Position numbers and translations under genes: made by a program. 64,000 bases of DNA from the NCBI GenBank assembly GCA_038206985.1, contig JBBRAH010000011.1:11717-75716 (forward strand). The letters are read 5' to 3'. Positions 29,065 to 37,396 of the stretch are shown in pieces; position 1 is the stretch's first letter; each line of letters opens with the position of its first letter. Origin of the DNA: CAXMST01 sp038206985. Its GTDB lineage: Bacteria > Actinomycetota > Thermoleophilia > Solirubrobacterales > 70-9. The notes below the pieces were generated by a model that was given only the letters and a program-made list of their open reading frames with translations, searched no databases and was not told the origin of the DNA.

Positions 29065-30537
29065 GTGACAGCCCCCGCGACAGCGACCTCCCGCTTGCTC
29101 TGGGCCGCGCTGGCCCTCGTGCCGGCTCTGCTCCTCGGGTGCGGCTCCGGGGAAGAGCAGGGCCCCGAGCCCGGGCCTCCCGCCGCCCAGGTCGAAGGCA
29201 AGCCGAACGTGATCGTGGTGATGACCGACGATCAGACGCTCGCCGAGATAGCCCAGATGCCACAGACCCGGCGGCTGATCGGTGGCCAGGGGGTGAGCTT
29301 CGAGAACTACTACGTGTCGTTCCCGCTCTGCTGCCCGTCGCGGGCCACCTACCTGACCGGTCGCTACGCCCACAACAGCGGTGTGCTCTCCAACAGACCG
29401 GAGACCGGCGGCGGCTACCCCAGCCTGCAGAATCGCCACACGCTCGCCGTCTGGATGGACGAGGCCGGCTACACCACCGCCAGCGTCGGCCGCTACCTAA
29501 ACTTCTACGGGGTCGAGGTCCCCGATCAGATCCCACCCGGCTGGGACGAGTGGTATACGCCGCCCGGTCCCTCGACCTACGTGATGTACGACTACGAGCT
29601 GAACCAGAACGGCGAGCTGGTCTCCTATGGCTCCGACCCCGACGACTACCAGACGGACGTCTACGCGGATCTGGCGGTTGATTTCGTCGAGCGGCAGGCC
29701 GACGAGCAACGGCCCTTCTTCCTCTCGGTCACGCCGCTGGCGCCCCACGACGAGAACGACGAGAAGGTGCCGAGCCGCTTCGACGGACCCCGCCCGGCGC
29801 CACGCCACGCCGACGAGCTCAACGACCTGCAACTGCCGCGCGATCCCTCACGCGGCGAGCGCGACGTCTCCGACAAGCCCGCCGTGGTTCGAGGGGAAGA
29901 GGAGTTCGGCGCGGCTGATCGCCGCATCGATCTGGGCAGCTACCGGCGCCGGGGACGTTCCCTTCTCGCGGTGGACGAGATGGTCCAGCGGCTGGTCACG
30001 ACCCTCACCGACACCGGTCAGCTCGAGCGGACCTGGATCATGTTTACCTCCGACAACGGCTACCTGCTCGGCGAGCACCGCCTCAAGGGCAAGATCACGC
30101 CGTACGACGAGGTCGTCCACCTGCCGCTGCTGATCCGCGGCCCGGGGGTGAAGCCGGGCTCGTCGATCGAGATGGAGGCGGCCAACCTCGACCTCGCCCC
30201 GACGATCGCCGACATCGGCAACGCGGTCCCCGACCGCAGCATCGACGGCGTCTCGCTGCTCGACGTGCTGCGCGGCGGCAACCAGAAGCGCCGCGACATC
30301 CTCCTGGAGAACCTCGACAGCGGCCGCGTCCCCGACCGGCCTCTCTATACAGGCGTGATCAACCGGGACTACTCCTACGTCGAGTACAAGCCGCGCGGCA
30401 CCGAGCTCTATGACCTGCGCACCGACCCCGACCAGCTCGAGAACCTGGCCGGCGATCCTTCGGTGGCGGCCGAGCAGAAGCGCTTGGCCAAGCGCGTGCG
30501 CCAGCTCCGCGACTGCAAGGCCGCAAGCTGCCGCTGA
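29065..30537 (+). CDS. secreted lipoprotein sulfatase (formylglycine-dependent)
   Basis: A 490-residue type I sulfatase. The signal peptide ends in lipobox LLGC with Cys26. The metal-binding Asp pair is in VIVVMTDDQT (residues 54-55), and the CxPSR motif CCPSRATYLTGR puts the formylglycine-forming cysteine at residue 89. FTSDNGYLLGEHRLKGK supplies the later Asp-Asn and Lys/His residues. It should hydrolyse sulfate esters outside the cell. An anaerobic or aerobic formylglycine-generating enzyme is needed and is not in this window. It is followed 35 bases later by a secreted GH5 enzyme, which suggests joint action on a sulfated glycan or glycolipid. Confidence 0.93.
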   Translation: MTAPATATSRLLWAALALVPALLLGCGSGEEQGPEPGPPAAQVEGKPNVIVVMTDDQTLAEIAQMPQTRRLIGGQGVSFENYYVSFPLCCPSRATYLTGRYAHNSGVLSNRPETGGGYPSLQNRHTLAVWMDEAGYTTASVGRYLNFYGVEVPDQIPPGWDEWYTPPGPSTYVMYDYELNQNGELVSYGSDPDDYQTDVYADLAVDFVERQADEQRPFFLSVTPLAPHDENDEKVPSRFDGPRPAPRHADELNDLQLPRDPSRGERDVSDKPAVVRGEEEFGAADRRIDLGSYRRRGRSLLAVDEMVQRLVTTLTDTGQLERTWIMFTSDNGYLLGEHRLKGKITPYDEVVHLPLLIRGPGVKPGSSIEMEAANLDLAPTIADIGNAVPDRSIDGVSLLDVLRGGNQKRRDILLENLDSGRVPDRPLYTGVINRDYSYVEYKPRGTELYDLRTDPDQLENLAGDPSVAAEQKRLAKRVRQLRDCKAASCR

Positions 30538-30572
30538 GCCCACCCCGCTGGCCGATCAGGAACACTTGCTCT

Positions 30573-32087
30573 GTGCGCACCCGCTTCACCCTTCTCGGTG
30601 CCCTCGTGCTCGCCCTCGCGGTGCTGTCTGCGGCGAGCGCCGGCGCCGCGGTCAAGGCGGGCGCCGAGCCGCGGGGCCCGCTCTCCCATGAGGGCCGCTG
30701 GATCACCGACCGCGGCGGTCGCGTGGTGATTCTGCACGGCTGGAACATGGTCTACAAGGTCGGTTCCTACCGCCCCGCGGACTCCGGCTTCGGCCGCGAC
30801 GACATTCGCTTTCTACGCCGCCACGGCTTCAACACGATCCGGCTCGGGATCATCCAGAACGCGGTGGAGCCAAAGCTGCCGGCAGAGGGCGAGCCTGCCG
30901 ACTACCGCGAGGGTTACCTGCGCAGCATCGGTCGCACCGAGCGACTGCTGGCCAAGCGCAAGATCTTTACCCTGCTCGACGTCCATCAGGATCTCTACAA
31001 CGAGCGCTTCGAGGGCGAGGGCTTCCCCGACTGGGCGGTCGTGGGCGACGCGGCGACCCTGCCGGCCGAGCCCAAGCAGGGCTTCCCTGCCAACTACCTC
31101 GGCATGCCCGCGCTGAACCGGGCTTTCGATCACTTCTGGACCAACGACAGTGATGCGGCCGGCAGGCCGCTCCAGGACTCGTTCGCGCGGATGTGGAAGG
31201 GGATCGCCCGCCGCTTCAAGGACCGTCGCAACCTGGTCGGCTTCAACATCCTCAACGAACCCTGGCCCGGGAGCCAGTACCCGAGCTGCGTCTCTACGAC
31301 TGGCTGCCCGGCTTTCGACACCCAGTTCCTGCAGCCGTTCACGGAGCGCGTCATTAGCGCCATCCGCCAGGTCGACGACGAGAGCCTGATCTGGTACGCG
31401 CCGCTGCTCACCTTCGACTTCGGCTCCGCGACCTCGCTCGGCGACCTCGGCGATCCCGATCTGGGCTTCGCCTTCAACATGTACTGCATCGCCGAGGTCG
31501 TTCCGGGGGCGCCAACGGCGGCCTGCGACACGGGTTACGACCTCACGCTCGGGAACGCCGACGCGCAGTCGGAGAAGACCGGCGACGCGCTGCTGATGAC
31601 CGAGTACGCGGCGACCTCGGATCTCGACAAGATCGAGAAGGTCGCCGGGCTGGCCGACGATCACATGGTCGGCTGGCAGCAGTGGCACTACTGCGACTGC
31701 GGCGATCCGACCACCACGGGCACCGGTATCCAATCGATCGTCTCGGACCCGCACAAGCCTCCGCGCGGCAAGAACCTCAACCGGGGCAAGCTGAAGGCCT
31801 CATCCCGCCCCTACCCGCAGGTCGTCGCCGGGACCCCGCTCAGCTACCACTTCGATCCCGGATCAAGGGTGTTCGAGCTCGAGTACTCGACCCGTACACC
31901 CGCGGGCAGCCGCCTCCCGCCCCGCAAGCTGACCGAGGTCTTCGTGCCGCCGGTCCACTACCACGGCCGCTACCGGGTCCGGGTCGATGGCGCCCGCGTC
32001 GTCTCCAAGGCCGGGCATCGGCGCCTGCTGCTGCGCCGCAACCGGGGCGCCGGGCAGGTCTCGGTGCGCGTCACCCCGCGCGGCTGA
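30573..32087 (+). CDS. secreted GH5 glycoside hydrolase, endoglycoceramidase-like
   Basis: A 504-residue protein with signal peptide (1-26). The GH5 barrel begins VVILHGWNMVYK; TLLDVHQDLYNERFEGEGFP and Glu229 in FNILNEPWPG give the acid/base, and Glu344 in LLMTEYAATSD the nucleophile. HQD followed by an aromatic and the GEGFPDW loop resemble endoglycoceramidases, which cleave oligosaccharide from ceramide. A C-terminal beta-domain (about 400-500) is also typical of those enzymes. The exact substrate is inference. GTG start at 30573 begins the signal peptide; the gene is likely cotranscribed with the sulfatase. Confidence 0.88.
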   Translation: MRTRFTLLGALVLALAVLSAASAGAAVKAGAEPRGPLSHEGRWITDRGGRVVILHGWNMVYKVGSYRPADSGFGRDDIRFLRRHGFNTIRLGIIQNAVEPKLPAEGEPADYREGYLRSIGRTERLLAKRKIFTLLDVHQDLYNERFEGEGFPDWAVVGDAATLPAEPKQGFPANYLGMPALNRAFDHFWTNDSDAAGRPLQDSFARMWKGIARRFKDRRNLVGFNILNEPWPGSQYPSCVSTTGCPAFDTQFLQPFTERVISAIRQVDDESLIWYAPLLTFDFGSATSLGDLGDPDLGFAFNMYCIAEVVPGAPTAACDTGYDLTLGNADAQSEKTGDALLMTEYAATSDLDKIEKVAGLADDHMVGWQQWHYCDCGDPTTTGTGIQSIVSDPHKPPRGKNLNRGKLKASSRPYPQVVAGTPLSYHFDPGSRVFELEYSTRTPAGSRLPPRKLTEVFVPPVHYHGRYRVRVDGARVVSKAGHRRLLLRRNRGAGQVSVRVTPRG

Positions 32088-32717
32088 TCAGTTCGGCTTG
32101 CTGCGCCAGGTGGGTGCGGCCATGACCACCATCCGCAGCTGCTTCTCGGCGAGTCGGCGGATCTCCTCCTCGGCCTCGGGATCGTCTGCTTCGAGTAGCT
32201 CCTCGACGATCGAGACCATCAGGTTGACAATCAGCCCCGCCATCACCTGGAGGTCCTCGGTGCTCCACTTGTTCATGTAGGGGAAGCGGGCGAGGTCGGT
32301 AGCGAGCTCGCTGGCGAAGAGCCGGACCTGCGCCCGGATCGCGTGGCGGATCGGTGCCAGGCCGCTGGAGCGCTCGCGGACCAGGAAACGGAAGTGGGGG
32401 CGGTTGCTGTTGACGTGACGAACGAGGATCGCCACGGAGCGGTGGATCACGTGCTCGAACATCGAAGGATCCGAGCGCGCATCGCGGATCATCTCGCGCA
32501 GCGTCCGGAACGACTCGTCGATCAGGGCCAGGCCGAGCGCCTCCATGCTCTCGAAGTGGCGGTAGAAGGCGGTCGGCACGACGCCGGCTTCGCGGGTGAC
32601 CTCACGAAGGCTGAGGCTGGAGAAGCTCTTGTCCTCGACCAGGCGCAGGGCCGCACCGAGCAGTTCCTGGCGGGTGCGCTGCTTGCGTTCCTGGCGGGTT
32701 TCGGTACGCGTGTTCAC
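32088..32717 (-). CDS. TetR-family repressor, probable regulator of the desaturase pair
   Basis: A 209-residue regulator. The N-terminal HTH is clear: RQELLGAALRLVEDKSFSSL then SLREVTREAGVVPTAFYRHF. The remainder is a helical ligand domain. It faces away from the reductase-desaturase genes with 115 bases between the starts, the arrangement of DesT/desCB in Pseudomonas, where the repressor senses acyl-CoA saturation. The start is GTG at 32717. Its stop abuts the stop of the GH5 gene with no gap. Confidence 0.9.
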   Translation of the reverse strand: MNTRTETRQERKQRTRQELLGAALRLVEDKSFSSLSLREVTREAGVVPTAFYRHFESMEALGLALIDESFRTLREMIRDARSDPSMFEHVIHRSVAILVRHVNSNRPHFRFLVRERSSGLAPIRHAIRAQVRLFASELATDLARFPYMNKWSTEDLQVMAGLIVNLMVSIVEELLEADDPEAEEEIRRLAEKQLRMVVMAAPTWRSKPN

Positions 32718-32783
32718 GATTGGAGTGTGACCGACCTCACGGATGAATCCCTGATCTGGCCTTGATTTCTAAGGATAGCCCGA

Positions 32784-32789
32784 TACTCT
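32784..32789 (+). promoter_or_regulatory. possible -10 box of reductase-desaturase operon
   Basis: TACTCT (an overlapping GATACT starts at 32782), with TTGATT at 32763-32768 as a possible but badly spaced -35. A start here would leave a leader of about 37 bases that includes the GGAGAG ribosome site. TAGACT at 32812-32817 is a second candidate. Confidence 0.35.
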
Positions 32790-32805
32790 GTGCACAGTTG
32801 TACAC
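32790..32805. promoter_or_regulatory. candidate TetR operator (imperfect palindrome)
   Basis: GTGCACAGTTGTACAC matches its own reverse complement at 12 of 16 positions and contains the perfect palindrome CTGTGCACAG at its left edge. It sits in the divergent gap just after a possible -10 box. The GTnnACAnnTGTnnAC layout is like operators of the FabR/DesT group, as far as I remember them. Confidence 0.5.
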
Positions 32806-32832
32806 CGAAACTAGACTGACGGAGAGAGCTTC

Positions 32833-33936
32833 ATGCCAGCCACAAAGACAGCCACACGCCTTCTGCGCTCACGTCTGCTCAACGCGCTCACCTTCCCACA
32901 TGGGACTGAGCGCTACGTCGAGCTGATCGATCCGCTCGCCTCGCGGACCGACGTCCGCGGGGAGATCACCTCCGTCCGCCACCAGACCCCACGCAGTGTG
33001 ACCCTGACGATCGCGCCCAACGAGAACTGGGCCGGGGCCAAGGCGGGCCAGTTCGTCGGCCTCGGCATCGAGATCGATGGCCGCCGCGAGACCCGCCCCT
33101 ACTCACCTTCCGGCTCCGAGCACGGTGCCGGAGGGGTGCTCGAGTTCACCGTCTCCACTCACCCCGACGGGCTTGTCAGCGGCTGGCTCCGAGCGAACGC
33201 CCGGCCCGGAATGCTCGTTCACCTCGATCAGGCAGCAGGTGAATTCCAGCTTCCGGCCCAGCGTCCCGAGCGCGTCCTGCTGATCAGCGGCGGCAGCGGA
33301 ATCACCCCCGTGATGTCGATGCTGCGCACACTCTGCGACGAGGGCTTCGCGGGCGAAGTCGGCTTCCTCAACTACGCCCGCTCCCGGGAACTGGCGCTGT
33401 ATGAGGCCGAGCTCCGCGAGCTCGGGGCCGCGCACCCCGGCGTGCGCGTCGCCCGTGGCTTCACCCAGGACTCCGCCGGCGACGCGGCGGCAGAGCTTGA
33501 AGGCCGCTTCGATCGCGAGCACCTGCAGAGCGTCCTCGACGACCACGCCGAGGCCGCCACGTTCGTCTGCGGGCCGCCGGCTCTGATCGACGCCGTCCGT
33601 TCGACCTGGGCCGGCGACGGTCTGGCCGAGCCTACGGTCGAGACCTTCACGCCTCCTGCCTTCGACTTCGATCCCGAGAACGCGACCGGCACGATCCGCT
33701 TCGCCGGGAGTGATCGCGAGGCCGAGAACAGCGGCCTTCCGCTGCTCGAGCAGGCCGAGGATGTTGGCCTTACGCCCGAGCACGGCTGCCGTATGGGGAT
33801 CTGCAACACCTGCTCCTGCCGCAAGCTGAGCGGCCCGGTTCGCAACGTCCTCAGCGGTGAGACCTCCAGCGGCGAGGACGAGCTGATCCGGATCTGCGTC
33901 TCGGTTCCGCTCGGCGACGTCGAGCTCGAGATTTGA
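32833..33936 (+). CDS. ferredoxin-NADP reductase-type oxidoreductase with C-terminal 2Fe-2S domain
   Basis: A 367-residue electron-transfer protein: a FAD domain with TRPYSPSG (87-94), an NAD(P) domain with LLISGGSGITPVMSML, and a plant-type ferredoxin domain at the C-terminus with Cys319, Cys324, Cys327 and Cys355 (CRMGICNTC...ICVS). The next gene is a fatty-acid desaturase, so this is its electron donor, as with Rv3230c/DesA3 in mycobacteria. It has a proper ribosome site (GGAGAG) unlike many genes in this window. Confidence 0.93.
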   Translation: MPATKTATRLLRSRLLNALTFPHGTERYVELIDPLASRTDVRGEITSVRHQTPRSVTLTIAPNENWAGAKAGQFVGLGIEIDGRRETRPYSPSGSEHGAGGVLEFTVSTHPDGLVSGWLRANARPGMLVHLDQAAGEFQLPAQRPERVLLISGGSGITPVMSMLRTLCDEGFAGEVGFLNYARSRELALYEAELRELGAAHPGVRVARGFTQDSAGDAAAELEGRFDREHLQSVLDDHAEAATFVCGPPALIDAVRSTWAGDGLAEPTVETFTPPAFDFDPENATGTIRFAGSDREAENSGLPLLEQAEDVGLTPEHGCRMGICNTCSCRKLSGPVRNVLSGETSSGEDELIRICVSVPLGDVELEI

Positions 33937-34000
33937 CCCGATCCCGAACCCCACTTAGCACCACTTCCGACCCTTCCACCCCAACCTGAGGAGAACCAAC

Positions 34001-35149
34001 ATGCCCAAGACACATCCGCCCATGACAGACGAGCAGTTCGAAGCCTTCGGCGAAGAGCTGGATGCCGTCCGCGCCCGCCACATCGCAGACCTCGGCAAGC
34101 GTGACGCCGACTACATCAACAAGGTGATCCGCGCCCAGCGTGGGCTCGAGGTCGCAGGCCGCGGGATGCTCATGGCAGGCTTCCTGCCGCCCGCCTGGGT
34201 CGGCGGTACCGCTGCCCTCTCGATCTCGAAGATCCTCGACAACATGGAGATCGGCCACAACGTGATGCACGGCCAGTACGACTGGATGGCTGATCCGCGC
34301 CTCGACGGCAAGAGCTTCGAGTGGGACACGGCCTGCCCCGGCGATCAGTGGCGTCACTCCCACAACTACATGCACCACACGCACACCAACGTGCAGGGGT
34401 TGGACCGCGACATCGGCTACGGCATCCTGCGCATGTCCGAGGACGAGAAGTGGCGCCCCTACTACCTGGGCAACCCGATCTACGCGACCCTGCTGGCGAC
34501 CTTCTTCCAGTACGGCGTCGCCCTGCACGACCTCGAGACCGAGCGGATCGCCGCCGGCGAGGTCAAGCTCAGCGACAAGAAGGAGCTGGCCGGCGAGATC
34601 TGGAACAAGGTCAAGGGCCAGTGGCTCAAGGACTACGTGCTGTTCCCGGCGCTCTCGGGCCCCTCGTTCCCGCTCGTGCTGGCGGGCAACGCGACCGCCA
34701 ACCTGACCCGCAACCTGTGGTCCTTCATGATCATCTTCTGCGGTCACTTCCCCGACGGGACCGAGGAGTTCACGCAGGAGGAGGCGGCCAACGAGACCCG
34801 CGGGCAGTGGTACTACCGGCAGTTGCTCGGCTCGGCCAACCTGACTGGCAGCAAGCTCTTCCACGTGATGAGCGGCAACCTCAGCCACCAGATCGAGCAC
34901 CACCTGTTCCCCGACATTCCGGCGCACCGCTACGCCGAGATCTCGGTCGAGGTCAGGGAGATCTGCGAGCGCTACGGCCTGCCCTACAACTCCGGTCCCC
35001 TGAGCAAGCAGTTCGGCACCGTCGTGCGCAAGATCTGCAAGCTGGCCCTGCCCGATCGCGTCTGGGGCGGGGGCTCGGACGAGCAGTCCGCGCCCGCGCC
35101 GCAGCCGGCCTCCGATCAGGCGCCGGAGCGCGAGTTGGTCGCCGCCTGA
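34001..35149 (+). CDS. membrane fatty-acid desaturase (acyl-CoA/acyl-lipid type)
   Basis: A 382-residue di-iron desaturase with the three histidine clusters: HNVMH (86-90), RHSHNYMHHTH (118-128) and HQIEHH (about 293-298). It introduces a double bond into saturated acyl chains using electrons from the adjacent reductase; family members of this type are delta-9 desaturases, but regiospecificity cannot be read. The strong GAGGAG ribosome site sits 9 bases before the ATG. The C-terminal 25 residues are an Ala/Pro-rich tail. Confidence 0.93.
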   Translation: MPKTHPPMTDEQFEAFGEELDAVRARHIADLGKRDADYINKVIRAQRGLEVAGRGMLMAGFLPPAWVGGTAALSISKILDNMEIGHNVMHGQYDWMADPRLDGKSFEWDTACPGDQWRHSHNYMHHTHTNVQGLDRDIGYGILRMSEDEKWRPYYLGNPIYATLLATFFQYGVALHDLETERIAAGEVKLSDKKELAGEIWNKVKGQWLKDYVLFPALSGPSFPLVLAGNATANLTRNLWSFMIIFCGHFPDGTEEFTQEEAANETRGQWYYRQLLGSANLTGSKLFHVMSGNLSHQIEHHLFPDIPAHRYAEISVEVREICERYGLPYNSGPLSKQFGTVVRKICKLALPDRVWGGGSDEQSAPAPQPASDQAPERELVAA

Positions 35150-35162
35150 GAAGATCCCGGCC

Positions 35163-35390
35163 ATGGCCCCATTGAGCAAAGCCGAGCGCCGCAAGGACAC
35201 CGCCCAGGTGGTGGTCGAGTCCGGCGCCAGCCACGCCGGCCAGATCGCCGGGATCATCGCCGGCGCGGTCCGCGATGTGGCCCGCGAGGTCGGCGACTTC
35301 GCCACGGATCTCTTCGAGATGCGCGACGCGGCCGAGCGGGCCGAGCGGGACACGGACGCCCCCGCGCCGCCTGTCGCCGACGACGCCTGA
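35163..35390 (+). CDS. small helical protein of unknown function
   Basis: A 75-residue protein: basic start (SKAERRKDTAQVVVESGASH), a mildly hydrophobic central stretch AGQIAGIIAGAVRDVAREVG, and an acidic tail ending in DDA. It begins 13 bases after the desaturase stop and may be the last gene of that operon. I do not recognise a family. Confidence 0.65.
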   Translation: MAPLSKAERRKDTAQVVVESGASHAGQIAGIIAGAVRDVAREVGDFATDLFEMRDAAERAERDTDAPAPPVADDA

Positions 35391-35418
35391 CCGCCCTTCA
35401 AAGGCAGTGCATTCCCGA

Positions 35419-35424
35419 TAAAGT
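35419..35424 (+). promoter_or_regulatory. -10 box of beta-helix protein gene
   Basis: TAAAGT, 9 bases before the ATG at 35434. Confidence 0.45.
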
Positions 35425-35433
35425 TCGCCAGTA

Positions 35434-37347
35434 ATGAGACGAAGGACTCTGGGCATCCTTGGAGCGACGGTCGCGATCCTGCTCGCCACGCCCGCGGGTG
35501 CCTTCGGGGCCGACCTTTACGTTGACGCCGAGACCGGCGCCAACACCAACCCGGCCTGCCCGTCCGTGAGCCCCTGCGCGACCGTCACCTACGCGGTGTC
35601 GAACTCGTCCGCCTCGGACTCGATCTTCATCGACAGCGGCACCTACAACGAGGCCGTGACGATCGGCGGCGGCCGCTCGCTCGAGTTCAACGACTTCGTC
35701 GCCGGTGACGGCAGCGCCCGGGCAATCATTGACGGGGGCACGGGCACAGCGGTCACGGTGTCGGCTTCCGGGGCGGGAGTGATCAGCGGTCTTCGCTTTT
35801 ACGGGAACACCAGCGGAATCACCCTTGACGGGGTCGCCGAGGTCGACGACGGACTTTTCGACGATCCCGACGCCACGAGTGCGGCCGGGGTGGTAGTCAA
35901 CTCCGGTGGTGCCGGATCCCTCGTCCACGACAGCAACTTTTCAGACCCAGCCCCGTCGACCGTTCGCGGCCGCTCTGGCGTGATCGTCAATCCCAATGGG
36001 AGGGCCGAGGTTCGCGGCAACACCTTCACCGACCTCAACCTCGGGATTCTGGCCGGGGCCCCGTTCGGCGGCAACACTCTGATCGCTCAGAACCTGATCA
36101 CCCAGATCCACAATTACCCGACGCAGGGCAGGGGAATTGCGGCTCAGAGTCAGCTCGGCTTTGGCAAGGTCATCCTCCGCGAAAACGTGATCTCGGATGC
36201 TTCCGGGACCAGCGTCTATGGCGCCATTCTCTTCGGTGCCAACGTCAGCCTTGTCCGCAACCAGATCAGCGGGCAATCCATCGGTGTGTGGGTGAGTAGC
36301 GACACGACGGACGTGACGCTGGAAGGTGACCGGATCTGGGACAACACCGACCTCGGCGTCTTTCTCCACGACACCGGCGGCGGCGCGCCAAAGACCTCGG
36401 CGGCGGTCACCAACCTCACGGCTGTTGGCAACGGCACCGACGTAGTCGCTGATAACTCGGATCTTGCCCTCGACTCGAGCATCGTCGCCCAGATTGGCCC
36501 CTCGGGCTCGGGCGCCTGCACGATCAACTACTCGATCGGGCCGCCCGCCCCGGGCCCGCCCAGCCCGGTTGACACCAGCGGCTGCTACGCGTTCGCGAGC
36601 AACTCCGACCCGCTGTTCGCCGATCCTGGCAACGGCAATTTCCATCTGCTCGCCGGCTCGCCTGCCATCGACATGGGCAATCCCGCCGCCCCGGCGCCCG
36701 GCGCGGTTGACTTCGACGGCGACGCCCGCGCGCTCGACGGCGCCACGGACTGCGACCTCACCCCACGTCGGGACATCGGCGCCGACGAGTTCGTCCCGCC
36801 CGCCCCACTCGACTGCACGCCGCCGCAGACTTCGATCGACAGCGGACCGTCCGACGGCGCAGCCATCACCGATCCGACTCCGGCCTTCGGCTTCTCCAGC
36901 GAGCCCGGCGCGACCTTCGAGTGCTCGGTGGACGGGGCATCGTTCGGTGTCTGCTCGCATCAGAGCCAGCAGATACTCGACCTCACCGCTGCACCTGACG
37001 GCGCCCACAGCTTCGCGGTCCGCGCCACCGACGCCGCCGAGAACACGGACCCGACGCCCGCCCAGCGCGCCTTTACGCTGGACCGCAAGGCGCCAAAAAC
37101 CACATTCACCAGGACGCCGAAGAAGAAGTCCAGGAAGAAGAAGGCGGTCTTCCGGTTCATCGCCGACGAGAACGCCACCTACAGCTGTCGCCTCGACACC
37201 AAGCCGGCCTTCGCCTGCGCGGGCAAGGCAAAGCTCAAGATCAAGCCGGGCAAGCACCGCTTCGGGGTCGTCGCCACCGACGAGGCCGGAAACACCGAGG
37301 CCGCCCCGGCCAGCTACCGCTTCAAGCGCCTCGAGAAGAAGAAGTAG
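35434..37347 (+). CDS. secreted parallel beta-helix protein with C-terminal Ig-like modules
   Basis: A 637-residue protein. Signal peptide (1-24, cleaved near AFGA). The body (about 40-400) has the repeating short strands and Asn/Gly turns of a right-handed parallel beta-helix of the pectate-lyase type, followed by the closing signature PAIDMGNPAAPAPGAVDFDG and RRDIGADEF seen in choice-of-anchor Q proteins. Two C-terminal repeats follow with paired cysteines (TFECSVDGASFGVCS; TYSCRLDTKPAFACAGKAKL), separated by a Lys/Arg-rich linker. It is likely an extracellular carbohydrate-binding or -degrading protein; no catalytic residues are identifiable. Confidence 0.8.
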   Translation: MRRRTLGILGATVAILLATPAGAFGADLYVDAETGANTNPACPSVSPCATVTYAVSNSSASDSIFIDSGTYNEAVTIGGGRSLEFNDFVAGDGSARAIIDGGTGTAVTVSASGAGVISGLRFYGNTSGITLDGVAEVDDGLFDDPDATSAAGVVVNSGGAGSLVHDSNFSDPAPSTVRGRSGVIVNPNGRAEVRGNTFTDLNLGILAGAPFGGNTLIAQNLITQIHNYPTQGRGIAAQSQLGFGKVILRENVISDASGTSVYGAILFGANVSLVRNQISGQSIGVWVSSDTTDVTLEGDRIWDNTDLGVFLHDTGGGAPKTSAAVTNLTAVGNGTDVVADNSDLALDSSIVAQIGPSGSGACTINYSIGPPAPGPPSPVDTSGCYAFASNSDPLFADPGNGNFHLLAGSPAIDMGNPAAPAPGAVDFDGDARALDGATDCDLTPRRDIGADEFVPPAPLDCTPPQTSIDSGPSDGAAITDPTPAFGFSSEPGATFECSVDGASFGVCSHQSQQILDLTAAPDGAHSFAVRATDAAENTDPTPAQRAFTLDRKAPKTTFTRTPKKKSRKKKAVFRFIADENATYSCRLDTKPAFACAGKAKLKIKPGKHRFGVVATDEAGNTEAAPASYRFKRLEKKK

Positions 37348-37353
37348 CTGTCA

Positions 37354-37376
37354 GCGGCGTCCTCCACGACGCCCGC
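37354..37376 (+). terminator. terminator-like hairpin after beta-helix gene
   Basis: GGCGTC (37356-37361) pairs with GACGCC (37368-37373) across loop CTCCAC, with outer GC/GC pairs and a one-base bulge. No T-run. Confidence 0.4.
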
Positions 37377-37396
37377 AGCTGCCACGATCCCGGCTG

